Source: Verrucomicrobiota bacterium (GTDB taxonomy: Bacteria > Verrucomicrobiota > Verrucomicrobiia > Chthoniobacterales > UBA10450). Taken from it: a DNA stretch of 5,516 bases. Below, in pieces: positions 1 through 5,516 of the stretch (its first letter is position 1; each line of letters begins with the position of its first letter). Where the stretch lies: positions 1-5,516 of the forward strand of contig QHOR01000211.1 in assembly GCA_003219395.1 (NCBI GenBank), in the 5' to 3' direction. A program made the position numbers and the translations under genes. The notes beneath the pieces are model-generated. The model was not told where the DNA came from. It was given only the letters and a program-made list of their open reading frames with translations, and did not search any database.

Positions 1-716
1 CAACCTTAAATCTCACGCCGGCTGGTCGCGACGTCTTGCGCAATCGAAAACCGATTACCCTCACGAAACCGATGGAAGTAGTCGCCCGCAATCAAAAAGC
101 TCGCGCGGGGGCAATCGAATGCGACGAAGCGTTGTTCGAACGGCTGCGCAGCCTACGGCGCAAAGTTGCGGACGAACGCAACGTGCCAGCCTACGTCATC
201 TTCTCCGATGTTTCCCTCCGTGAAATGGCGAGAAATTATCCGACGACCGCGACCGAGTTTCGCCGAATTCCTGGCGTGGGAGAGCAAAAGCTGAAGGACT
301 TTGCGGAGACGTTCCTTAGCGAAATCAAAAATTATCTCGTCGGCAACCCACGCCGAACATTTTCCAGTCGTCTCGATCTTTTGCGTCCGCCGCGTGGTTC
401 GCGCTTGAATGACAGCCAGACCGAGACGCTGCGGCGATTTCAAAAAGGCGAGTCAGTTGATCAGATCGCACGCGCACGCGGGTTTGTGGCCAGCACCATT
501 TACGCGCATCTGCTTGTCGCTATCGAGCGCGGAAAAATCGCCGATCGGGATCGCTTCTTTACCCTGCGAGAAGAAAAGGAAATTGCCGCCGCATTCCAGC
601 AGATCAGCGATGGAAGACTTGTCGATGTTAGCGCGTTACTCGGCAACAAATATGATATCGTCTTGCTGCGCATCTTCCGAGCATTTGCCACGCGCCGACA
701 GGTAAATCCGTCCTAG
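1..716 (+). CDS. recQ: RecQ-type ATP-dependent DNA helicase, C-terminal part (5' end outside window)
   Basis: RecQ helicases unwind DNA 3' to 5' in recombination and replication-fork repair. Only the last 237 residues are visible. The open frame runs from base 3 with no stop upstream, so the TTG at 36 is internal and not a start. The first residues (TLNLTPAGRDVLRNRKPITL) match the end of the RQC winged-helix domain. About visible residues 42-112 is an HRDC domain, with a core of LFERLRSLRRKVADERNVPA, then the IFSD turn and RRIPGVGEQKLKDF. About residues 135-178 is a helix-turn-helix segment (LNDSQTETLRRFQKGESVDQ, then IARARGFVASTIYAHL), as known in the long RecQ class. The helicase motifs lie upstream of the window. 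The family call rests on RQC, HRDC and HTH occurring in the right order. TAG stop at 714-716; the next gene on this strand starts 97 bp later. Confidence 0.9.
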   Translation, partial: TLNLTPAGRDVLRNRKPITLTKPMEVVARNQKARAGAIECDEALFERLRSLRRKVADERNVPAYVIFSDVSLREMARNYPTTATEFRRIPGVGEQKLKDFAETFLSEIKNYLVGNPRRTFSSRLDLLRPPRGSRLNDSQTETLRRFQKGESVDQIARARGFVASTIYAHLLVAIERGKIADRDRFFTLREEKEIAAAFQQISDGRLVDVSALLGNKYDIVLLRIFRAFATRRQVNPS

Positions 717-813
717 CCCATACAGATCTAATCAGGATCCCGGGAGATACGGTAAAATCGATTATTTTCTCTCGACAATCGGTGCAAATTCTGGCGAGAA
801 CCTGAGAAGCGCC

Positions 814-1596
814 ATGGACTTTCTCCTTGATTGGCCAGTCCCGCTTTCATTCCTAACCGTCTCGGTCGTTGCGGCGGCTATTGCACTATCGGGCCTTTAC
901 GTGGTACGAAAGAAGTACCCCACGGAAGTGCTAAAGGAGAACCACGAGGTCGCCGCAATTATTTTCAATGCGTTCGGTCTGTTTTACGGGGTGATGGTCG
1001 CGTTCGTCGTGTTTGTGACGTGGAGCGGCTACTCCGATGCCACAAAAAATCTGGAAATGGAAGCTAACGAGGTAGCTGATATTTTTCATGGTACGGAAGC
1101 GTTCCCGGAACCGGCACGTAAAACACTACGGCAGGGACTCATGGATTATGTAGTTTCGGTTTACGGCGACGAATTGAAAAGAATGTCTCAGGGACAGATA
1201 GCTCTTCACTCCGGCAAGGCTCTGCCAACGCTGTTAACTGACTTCTATCAGATGGATGAGAAATCAATCCCCAATAGAGAGCTTTATGCTGATACATTAC
1301 ATAGGTTAAACGATCTCGCTCAGTATCGCCGCCTTAGGATATTCGCCGGGAACGACACTGTGCCTCTAGCCATCTGGTTAGTGCTACTCGTGGGCGCCGT
1401 ATTCACGGTTTCGTACACCTTTTTCTTCGCAATGAAAAACATCAGGGCACAATACGTCATTGCCACTACACTCACGGTAACGATTACCTTGATTTTGTTT
1501 TTGATCTACGTGCTCGATCATCCCTTTACGGGTACCAGCAGGGTAAGCGCGGTCCCGCTCAAAGACGTGATGGAGATCATGCAAAGGGGAGAGTGA
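814..1596 (+). CDS. DUF4239 family (bestrophin-like) four-helix membrane protein
   Basis: Predicted inner-membrane protein of 260 residues. Hydrophobic helices lie at about 9-31, 45-70, 183-206 and 214-235. Between helices 2 and 3 is a soluble region of about 110 residues, rich in charged residues (EMEANEVADIFHGTEAFPEP and following). The layout of two helices, a helical domain and two helices, plus the LDHPFTG sequence after helix 4 (about 234-240), matches the DUF4239 family, often labelled bestrophin-like because of a distant resemblance to anion channels. Function is not established and channel activity is an inference only. The ATG at 814 follows a weak purine stretch GAGAAG at 804-809 (4-nt spacing), and no better upstream start is visible. 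It lies downstream of recQ on the same strand, but no functional link is evident. Its last codons form the left arm of an inverted repeat (1565-1615). Confidence 0.8.
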   Translation: MDFLLDWPVPLSFLTVSVVAAAIALSGLYVVRKKYPTEVLKENHEVAAIIFNAFGLFYGVMVAFVVFVTWSGYSDATKNLEMEANEVADIFHGTEAFPEPARKTLRQGLMDYVVSVYGDELKRMSQGQIALHSGKALPTLLTDFYQMDEKSIPNRELYADTLHRLNDLAQYRRLRIFAGNDTVPLAIWLVLLVGAVFTVSYTFFFAMKNIRAQYVIATTLTVTITLILFLIYVLDHPFTGTSRVSAVPLKDVMEIMQRGE

Positions 1597-1615
1597 GCGC
1601 TCCTCTCCATCACGT
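1565..1615. terminator. Long inverted repeat at the convergent gene ends, possible bidirectional terminator
   Basis: ACGTGATGGAGA (1565-1576) and TCTCCATCACGT (1604-1615) are perfect 12-base reverse complements separated by 27 bases, and they span the DUF4239 stop codon at 1594-1596. The right arm can also pair with a nearer sequence: GGAGAG (1588-1593) with CTCTCC (1603-1608). The location between two converging genes suits a transcription end for both strands. On the minus strand the outer arm is followed by a short T-rich stretch (TCTTT). On the plus strand no T-run follows, so classical intrinsic termination in that direction is doubtful. Confidence 0.45.
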
Positions 1616-1632
1616 TATAGCTTCGGCAAAAC

Positions 1633-1821
1633 TTAACGCCGCTTCTTCTTTGTCGGTTTCCCTTTGCGCTTGGTCTTGGCCATTTTGCGCAGCTCCGTTT
1701 GACTCATCGACTTCGCCATTTGGCGCGATGCGCCTTTGAGCGACGACTTTGAACGCTTGCCCCGCTTGGCAGCGAGCGCGGCACCGGCGGCCATTTGCTG
1801 TTTCTTTGATTTCGCAGGCAT
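1633..1821 (-). CDS. Small, very basic DUF3008-type protein
   Basis: The 62-residue protein starts MPAKSKKQQMAAGAALAAKR and continues with LKGAS at about residues 28-32, SMSQTEL at about 38-44 and TKRKGKP at about 50-56. These blocks match from memory the conserved pattern of the small DUF3008 family (MPAKSK..Q..AAGAAL.AKRG, ELKGAS, SMSE..L, TKRKGLP). Function is unknown. By my count 23 of 62 residues are Lys or Arg and only one is acidic, far more basic than usual for the family, which suggests nucleic-acid binding (inference). No membrane segment or signal peptide is visible. The start at 1821 is chosen because MPAKSK is the family N-terminus; the preceding bases (rich in A and T) show no clear ribosome binding site. 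It is the last of four minus-strand genes, 238 bp beyond the permease stop, and that gap contains hairpins, so it is probably transcribed separately. Confidence 0.75.
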   Translation of the reverse strand: MPAKSKKQQMAAGAALAAKRGKRSKSSLKGASRQMAKSMSQTELRKMAKTKRKGKPTKKKRR

Positions 1822-1878
1822 ACAAAAAGATTTCGTTTCTGATACCCGTCGCGGTTTTATCGCTGGTTTTACAAAGAG

Positions 1879-1907
1879 CCCTTGGCTGTTGCGGCTGTCA
1901 GCAAGGG
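1879..1907 (-). terminator. Hairpin upstream of the DUF3008-type gene, possible terminator of the permease transcript
   Basis: CCCTTG (1879-1884) and CAAGGG (1902-1907) are reverse complements. Past one unpaired G (1885) the pairing continues with CTG (1886-1888) and CAG (1899-1901), giving a 9-bp stem around a 10-base loop. In the minus-strand RNA the stem is followed by CUCUUUGU, a weak U-rich tail. It could end the permease transcript or act in the leader of the small gene 58 bp downstream. Structure is visible; the role is inferred. Confidence 0.35.
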
Positions 1908-1927
1908 TACGTGCTTTCGTTAATACT

Positions 1928-2020
1928 TCGCTTTAGCGACGTAGCTGAATCCGGATTGGATAGAAACCGCTTCAGCGGTTTTCCTTCTCGCTGGATGAAA
2001 ACCGTTAAAAAGGACTAACG
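1928..2020. repeat. Cluster of small palindromes in the 238-bp gap (REP-like intergenic sequence)
   Basis: Several short palindromes sit side by side: TCGCTTTAGCGA (1928-1939), AATCCGGATT (1948-1957), AAACCGC-TTCA-GCGGTTT (1964-1981, 7-bp stem with a 4-base loop), and CGTTA/TAACG (2003-2007 and 2016-2020). On the plus strand the third one is followed by TTCCTTCT, so it resembles an intrinsic terminator in that direction, although no plus-strand gene needs one here. The density of palindromes and absence of a credible reading frame point to a REP-like intergenic repeat. Whether it recurs in the genome cannot be seen from this window. The rest of the gap between 1822 and 2059 shows no gene. Confidence 0.4.
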
Positions 2021-2059
2021 AGCCGTGCAGTTGCTACTACGCTTTGGTAAAGCAGTGTG

Positions 2060-3556
2060 TTAACGAGAAACCTTCTGCCAGAAGAAATAAGCAGGCACGC
2101 CAGTTAGGACGATAAGGATTCCAATACCCGAAGTTGCTGGCGCGAGAAAGCCGAGATCGATGATCAACAACCCAGCAAGGAACATCGAGATAATCGGCAC
2201 GATTGGATAACCCCATGTGCGGTATGGCCGGTCTGCATCAGGTCTCGTGCGTCGCAGAATCATCAAGGCAAGCACCATCAGAAGATAAAAGAGCAGGTCG
2301 GCGGAGATGATGTATTCGAGCAGTTGATTGTAAACATTTCCGTAAGCGACCTTGTGAGTCGTGGAGTCAACCGTCACCGTTCGCGGCAGAGTTAGGAGTG
2401 CCGTCCAAATTCCCTGCGCCACCAACGCTGCTGCTGGAACATGAAAGGGATTGGTGGCCCCGATTTTTTGGAAAAAAAGACCGTCGCGCGCCATCGCATA
2501 GTACACCCGAGCGCCGGACAGAATGAGGCCGTTGTTACACCCGAAGGTGGAAATCATGATCGCTGCTGCCATGCAAATCGCACCGGCCCGGCCGAACAGT
2601 GCGTTCATCGTTGCCACTGCGACTCGATTCTGCGGAGCGTGCTCGATTTCCGAAAACGGCAACACGGCAATGTAAGCAAGGTTTGCGAGCAAATACAGAA
2701 TGACGACAACGCCGCAGCCGATTACCAGCGCACGCACCAGATTTTTCCCGGGATCGCGGACTTCGCTGCCAATGAACGTGACATTTGTCCAGGCTGTTTG
2801 CGCGAACAGCGGGCCGACCATTGATTTTCCAAAAAGCAGGGCCAGCGCAAATCCACCGACGAATGTGAAGCCGGGCTGGGCGGTTTGTGGACTCCAACCG
2901 TTGCCCCACGAATCCCACCAGCTCGCACTTAACGCCGCGGAACTGGCCTTCCAGCCTAACGACAAACCAATCACAACCACAGCGATGAGCGCAGCCGTTT
3001 TTGCGAACGTGAACGTGTTTTGAATGACTTTTCCGACTTCGAGCCCGCGCGTGTTTGTCCAAGTCAGCAAGCATATCAAGCCAATCGCCACGGCTTGTTC
3101 CGTCGATAAGCTCATCGCATAGCCGCCGAATGAAATCGGCGCGATCAAATAATTGTCCGGCGAAACCGTCGTCACAAAAACGCCGAGAAATTTTGCGAAC
3201 GCAATTCCTACCGCGGCGATAGTCCCGGTTTGAATCACCAGAAACAAAGTCCAGCCATACAAGAACCCGATGGACTTTCCGTATGCTTCGCGCAGAAACA
3301 CGTAAACTCCGCCTGCCTGGGGCATCATAGTCGCCAGCTCCGAGCAGCAGAGCGCACCGGTTATCGTTAACAAGCCGGCAACAGCCCATGCGAGCAGCAA
3401 CCAACCAGGTGCGCCGCTCAACCGCGACGATTCGGCCGAAGTGATAAAAATTCCCGAGCCGATCATCGAGCCGATTACGATCATCGTCGCGTCGACGGGT
3501 CCGAGTGCGCGAACAAGACCAGGGGATGACCGATGCTCCGAACTCTTGCTCCTCAT
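2060..3556 (-). CDS. APC-superfamily amino-acid permease
   Basis: Integral membrane transporter of 498 residues with about 12 hydrophobic helices, the usual length for the amino acid-polyamine-organocation superfamily. Numbering from the ATG at 3556: helix 1 carries IGSMIGSGIF (about 28-37), where the unwound GSG binds the substrate carboxylate in known APC structures. About 251-277 reads FAQTAWTNVTFIGSEVRDPG then KNLVRA, matching the helix-6 region of the LAT-like branch (aromatic, then E.+.P..N..RA). SGARVYYAMARDGL (347-360) is the helix 8 to loop signature, and RPYRTWGYP (443-451) precedes the last helices. Substrate is not determined; an amino acid by exchange or proton symport is likely. 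The frame stays open to a TTG at 3604, but those 16 extra codons lie in the repeat block, so the ATG at 3556 is preferred. No clear Shine-Dalgarno precedes it. It lies 114 bp downstream of pxpA on the same strand, suggesting a 5-oxoproline or glutamate-related role (inference). Confidence 0.88.
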   Translation of the reverse strand: MRSKSSEHRSSPGLVRALGPVDATMIVIGSMIGSGIFITSAESSRLSGAPGWLLLAWAVAGLLTITGALCCSELATMMPQAGGVYVFLREAYGKSIGFLYGWTLFLVIQTGTIAAVGIAFAKFLGVFVTTVSPDNYLIAPISFGGYAMSLSTEQAVAIGLICLLTWTNTRGLEVGKVIQNTFTFAKTAALIAVVVIGLSLGWKASSAALSASWWDSWGNGWSPQTAQPGFTFVGGFALALLFGKSMVGPLFAQTAWTNVTFIGSEVRDPGKNLVRALVIGCGVVVILYLLANLAYIAVLPFSEIEHAPQNRVAVATMNALFGRAGAICMAAAIMISTFGCNNGLILSGARVYYAMARDGLFFQKIGATNPFHVPAAALVAQGIWTALLTLPRTVTVDSTTHKVAYGNVYNQLLEYIISADLLFYLLMVLALMILRRTRPDADRPYRTWGYPIVPIISMFLAGLLIIDLGFLAPATSGIGILIVLTGVPAYFFWQKVSR

Positions 3557-3618
3557 AAATGACGAAGCAGGACTGACGAATGATGAATTAATGACGAACC
3601 ACAAATGCCGAACTCTTG
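3538..3618. repeat. 11-bp direct repeat CCGAACTCTTG bracketing the permease start
   Basis: CCGAACTCTTG occurs at 3538-3548 and again at 3608-3618, exactly 70 bp apart. The first copy lies within the permease N-terminal codons (minus strand AGC AAG AGT TCG G), the second in the gap upstream. The 59 bp between them include the permease ATG and copies of the AATGACGAA motif. This is what a small duplication, or insertion of a repeat unit next to the original gene start, would leave. The offset of 70 is not a multiple of 3, so the upstream copy is not in the permease frame. Confidence 0.6.
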
Positions 3619-3692
3619 TAGAAGGTGCGTGTAATCATTTCGGATTTCGTCATTCCGATTTCCTTCGACATTAGTCATTCGGATTCGTCATT
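3557..3692. repeat. Inverted clusters of AATGACGAA / TTCGTCATT motifs between permease and pxpA
   Basis: AATGACGAA occurs exactly at 3558-3566 and 3590-3598, with a near copy TGACGAATGA at 3574-3583. Its reverse complement TTCGTCATT occurs at 3646-3654 and 3684-3692, within degenerate units of the type TCATTCGGATTTCG (about 3634-3692). The two groups face each other and could fold into a large hairpin in the RNA. The block fills the 114-bp gap, supplies the pxpA stop codon (3671-3673) and extends into its last codons, and runs up to the permease ATG. It looks like a dispersed intergenic repeat; copies elsewhere in the genome cannot be checked here. Confidence 0.6.
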
Positions 3693-4399
3693 CTCTGCGG
3701 TGCGCTGATTCTCACGCCTTCGCCCTCAAGCTGTCTTCGTAATTCACGCGCGAACGCAACAGCGCCCGGCGTGTCGCCATGAACGCAAATAGTTTCTCCT
3801 CGCACATTCACATCGCGACCTTCGACGGAACGCACTTTGCCTTCATCGCCAAGCAAAGCATCTGCCCGGGTGCGTGGAACCAGCCATCCATCATTCAAGT
3901 AATTACGATCGGCGAAGATTTCGCGCGCGACTCGCAGCCCACGCGCTTCGCCTGCACGGGCCAGCTCGCTTTTGTCGGGTGCGAACAGAACCAACTTCGT
4001 ATCGACCGACTCAATGGCCCGCGCAATTGCATCGGCGAGGTTTTCGTCGCGCACCGCCATGTTGTAGAGAGCGCCGTGTGGTTTGACGTGGTTGGGCTGT
4101 ACCTCCAGAGCGGAGGCGATCGCTTGAAAAACTCCAAGCTGATACGCCACGGCGTCGAAAACTTCCTGAGTACTTATCTTCAGTTCCTTGCGTCCGAAAT
4201 TTTCGCGATCGAAAAAACTCGGGTGTGCTCCCACAGCAACACCATGCTGTTTCGCCGCGGAAACTGCAGCATGCATCGAATCGGAATCGCCGGCATGAAA
4301 TCCGGTGGCGATATTCGCTGAACTGATGAACTCGAACAGTTCGTCGTCATGGCCTGCGCCTTCGCCGAGATCGGCGTTTAGATCGACAGATATTTTCAT
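3671..4399 (-). CDS. pxpA: 5-oxoprolinase subunit PxpA (LamB/YcsF family)
   Basis: PxpA, with PxpB and PxpC, forms the cytoplasmic ATP-dependent 5-oxoprolinase that hydrolyses 5-oxo-L-proline to L-glutamate. Visible family blocks: SVDLNADLGEG (4-14), SSANIATGFHAGD (26-38), GAHPSFFDRENFGR (57-70), HVKPHGALYN (104-113), IFADRNYLNDGWLVPR (161-176) and ICVHGDTPGAVAFA (204-217). The acidic and His residues in these blocks are the likely metal and substrate ligands. The ATG at 4399 gives 242 residues, close to the usual 240-255. The alternative GTG at 4468 would add 23 residues that overlap pxpC and lack family similarity. The ATG overlaps the pxpC stop as ATGA, indicating translational coupling. 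Oddities: after LVPR the segment ADALLGDEGKVRSVEG is about 13 residues shorter than I recall for E. coli and Bacillus homologues, and the last residues (RMTNPND) are encoded by the intergenic repeat. Confidence 0.93.
   Translation of the reverse strand: MKISVDLNADLGEGAGHDDELFEFISSANIATGFHAGDSDSMHAAVSAAKQHGVAVGAHPSFFDRENFGRKELKISTQEVFDAVAYQLGVFQAIASALEVQPNHVKPHGALYNMAVRDENLADAIARAIESVDTKLVLFAPDKSELARAGEARGLRVAREIFADRNYLNDGWLVPRTRADALLGDEGKVRSVEGRDVNVRGETICVHGDTPGAVAFARELRRQLEGEGVRISAPQRMTNPND
4396..4399 (-). promoter_or_regulatory. ATGA stop/start overlap coupling pxpC and pxpA
   Basis: On the minus strand the pxpC stop TGA (4398-4396) shares bases with the pxpA start ATG (4399-4397). No Shine-Dalgarno is visible just upstream of the pxpA ATG, so initiation probably depends on ribosomes finishing pxpC. 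This overlap also decides the pxpA start in favour of 4399. Confidence 0.75.
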
Positions 4400-5364
4400 G
4401 AGCGTTGAAGGCGAATGCCGATGCGAAAACGTTCGAATTGATGTTCGCGTTCCAGAAAGAGACTGCACGCATCGGTGATTGAGACTTCCGCGAAGCGAGC
4501 GTGATCGCCGGCACGAAGTTGTGCCGCGACGGCAAGATCAACACTGATCACGTGCGCTATTTTTGGATATCCGCCAATGGTTTGGCAATCTCCTAAAAGC
4601 AAAATTGGCTTTCCGCTCGGCGGCACCTGGACCGTGCCAGGCGCGACAGCTTCGGAGACAAGATCGACATTATCCATCCGCTTAAGTGCTGGCCTATCGA
4701 GGCGCACTCCCATTCGGTCAGAATCCGGCGACACAGTGAATGCTTCACTCGTTAGGCATCGAAGGGCTAGAGCGTTGAATCGGTTCCAATCGACTCCGCG
4801 AACAAAACGCAACACTGGATCGGGTTTAGCCGGGCTTACCCAATCGTGCGGCGCAGTCCACGTGGAAATTCTCATAGGCCGCGAGGGTAATCCCGGCGTA
4901 ACGCCAAGCGGAAGAACGTCGCCATCGCGCAACGCGCGGCCTTTGAATCCGCCGAATTGTGCGCGTAAATCTGTGGAGCAACTTCCGAGGACCTCGGGCA
5001 CGTTGACTGCGCCCGCGATCGCCAGCCAGCATCGACAACCCATTCGCGGGTGACCGAATTTTACTTCTTCCCCACTCTGCAGCCGCGCCGCATGACCTGC
5101 GGGCAAGGATTTCGATCCTATCCGCACGTCGAATTCGCCTCCGCACCAAGACACGACTCGTTCATCCTCAAAATGCAATCGCAAACCGCCGAGCGTGATT
5201 TCGAGTCCGGCCGCCGCCGCATCGTTACCGACGAGCAGATTGGCCACACGCAATCCAAAGGAATCCAGCGCACCGCCTAACGAGACACCAAATTGGCGAA
5301 AGCCTGTGCGGCCAAGATCCTGCACAGAGAGAAGGAATCCCGCGCGCTCAATGATCACACTCAT
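4396..5364 (-). CDS. pxpC: 5-oxoprolinase subunit PxpC (KipA/AHS2, biotin-dependent carboxyltransferase-like family)
   Basis: PxpC is the third subunit of the ATP-dependent 5-oxoprolinase and pairs with PxpB (KipI-like) to handle 5-oxoproline for PxpA; the fold is cyclophilin-like and related to allophanate/urea carboxylase domains. From the ATG at 5364 the product has 322 residues, close to about 310 in E. coli. Conserved blocks are SVQDLGRTGFRQFGVSLGGA (13-32, then LD), VANLLVGNDAAAAGLEITLG (40-59), LAIAGAVNVPEVLGSCSTDL (114-133), SPDSDRMGVRL (212-222) and GTVQVPPSGKPILLLGDCQT (243-262) followed by IGGYPKIAHVISVDL. The frame is open upstream to an ATG at 5499, but those 45 codons come from a palindromic repeat and read as low-information sequence, so 5364 is preferred. 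There is no visible ribosome binding site; the repeat begins 2 bp before the ATG. The gene overlaps pxpA by 4 bases. pxpB, usually just upstream, is not seen. Confidence 0.93.
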   Translation of the reverse strand: MSVIIERAGFLLSVQDLGRTGFRQFGVSLGGALDSFGLRVANLLVGNDAAAAGLEITLGGLRLHFEDERVVSWCGGEFDVRIGSKSLPAGHAARLQSGEEVKFGHPRMGCRCWLAIAGAVNVPEVLGSCSTDLRAQFGGFKGRALRDGDVLPLGVTPGLPSRPMRISTWTAPHDWVSPAKPDPVLRFVRGVDWNRFNALALRCLTSEAFTVSPDSDRMGVRLDRPALKRMDNVDLVSEAVAPGTVQVPPSGKPILLLGDCQTIGGYPKIAHVISVDLAVAAQLRAGDHARFAEVSITDACSLFLEREHQFERFRIGIRLQRS

Positions 5365-5366
5365 CG

Positions 5367-5477
5367 TGTTATGGCTCTGAACAAAGTGAAGGATCTCACA
5401 CGAAATGATTGATGAACGCTGATATGTTTGTGTATCGACCACTCCGCCGGGGGGGCCCCGCTTGGCTCGGGATGACA
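5367..5477. repeat. Decayed palindromic dispersed repeat immediately upstream of pxpC
   Basis: On the minus strand this 111-bp stretch starts TGTCATCCCGAGCCAAGCGG and ends GATCCTTCACTTTGTTCAG followed by AGCCATAACA. The two ends are imperfect inverted copies: the plus strand begins TGTTAT where the minus strand begins TGTCAT. The pattern of TGTCATCCCGAG...AAGCG at one end and GAGATCCTTC...TTCAG near the other is one I recognise as a common non-coding repeat in many bacterial genomes. It also contains a run of seven G followed by four C (5449-5459). The inner end is only 2 bp from the pxpC ATG. Mobility genes are absent, so any movement would depend on functions elsewhere. Confidence 0.6.
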
Positions 5478-5516
5478 GCAGAAGAAGCACACCGTGCATA
5501 ACGCAGGCTCATTTCA
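5478..5516. other. Window edge upstream of the repeat, no gene identified
   Basis: These 39 bp lie beyond the repeat. On the minus strand they contain TGA triplets at 5516-5514 and 5511-5509, either of which could be the stop of an upstream gene such as pxpB, but too few codons are visible to tell. Confidence 0.2.

Noticed and set aside
724..762. Cluster of restriction-like palindromes (AGATCT, GGATCC, CCCGGG, ATCGAT) resembling a cloning polylinker
   Set aside because: The sites are interspersed with ordinary sequence and lie between two coherent genomic genes; no vector sequence is seen. Chance is the simplest explanation.
717..813. Possible promoter for the DUF4239 gene (for example TCGACA near 772)
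   Set aside because: No -10 box at suitable spacing could be found, so it is not reported as a feature.
1610..1825. Alternative 71-codon minus-strand frame overlapping the DUF3008-type gene
   Set aside because: The competing frame carries recognisable DUF3008 blocks; this one has none.
2535..3404. An 870-bp open frame on the minus strand, in another frame of the permease gene
   Set aside because: Its translation is Arg- and Cys-rich without domains, while the permease frame shows clear helices and APC motifs over the same bases.
3779..4321. A 180-codon open frame on the plus strand, antisense to pxpA
   Set aside because: It mirrors the highly conserved pxpA codons, has no recognisable domain, and no ribosome binding site of note; a shadow of pxpA.
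5365..5499. N-terminal extension of PxpC to an ATG at 5499
   Set aside because: The 45 codons are translated from the palindromic repeat and precede the conserved N-terminus beginning MSVIIERAG.
1..5516. CRISPR array, tRNA or rRNA genes, transposase or phage genes
   Set aside because: No regularly spaced direct repeats, no tRNA-like cloverleaf and no transposase or integrase reading frame were seen on either strand.

Overview
This window looks like ordinary chromosomal DNA from a free-living Gram-negative-type bacterium of moderate GC content. Start codons mostly lack a clear Shine-Dalgarno sequence, and the gaps between genes carry decayed palindromic and short tandem repeats. That style resembles soil Verrucomicrobiota, with Acidobacteriota as an alternative. 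The lineage guess is an inference with low confidence, because no rRNA or other marker is present.

Layout. (1) 1-716, plus strand: the 3' end of a recQ-type DNA helicase gene, covering the end of the RQC winged helix, the HRDC domain and a C-terminal helix-turn-helix region. (2) 814-1596, plus strand: a four-helix membrane protein of the DUF4239 (bestrophin-like) family. (3) From 1633 to 5364 all genes are on the minus strand. Read in their own direction they are pxpC, pxpA, an APC-superfamily amino-acid permease, and a very basic 62-residue DUF3008-type protein. The two transcription directions converge at about 1600-1630, where a strong inverted repeat sits across the end of the DUF4239 gene.

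How the genes work together. PxpA and PxpC are two of the three subunits of the ATP-dependent bacterial 5-oxoprolinase, which opens 5-oxoproline (pyroglutamate) to glutamate. Their genes overlap by 4 bases (ATGA), which indicates coupled translation. The permease follows in the same direction after a 114-bp repeat-filled gap and may import a related amino acid or 5-oxoproline, but its substrate is not shown by the sequence. The third subunit gene, pxpB, is not in the window. Where it would usually be found, just upstream of pxpC, there is a decayed palindromic repeat whose edge is 2 bp from the pxpC start codon.

No unmistakably new system is visible. The points that merit a second look are how the repeats shape gene ends (pxpC 5' end, pxpA 3' end, permease 5' end), an apparent 13-residue internal gap in PxpA, a pair of mutually exclusive hairpins at the end of the DUF4239 gene, and the extreme basicity of the DUF3008-type protein.
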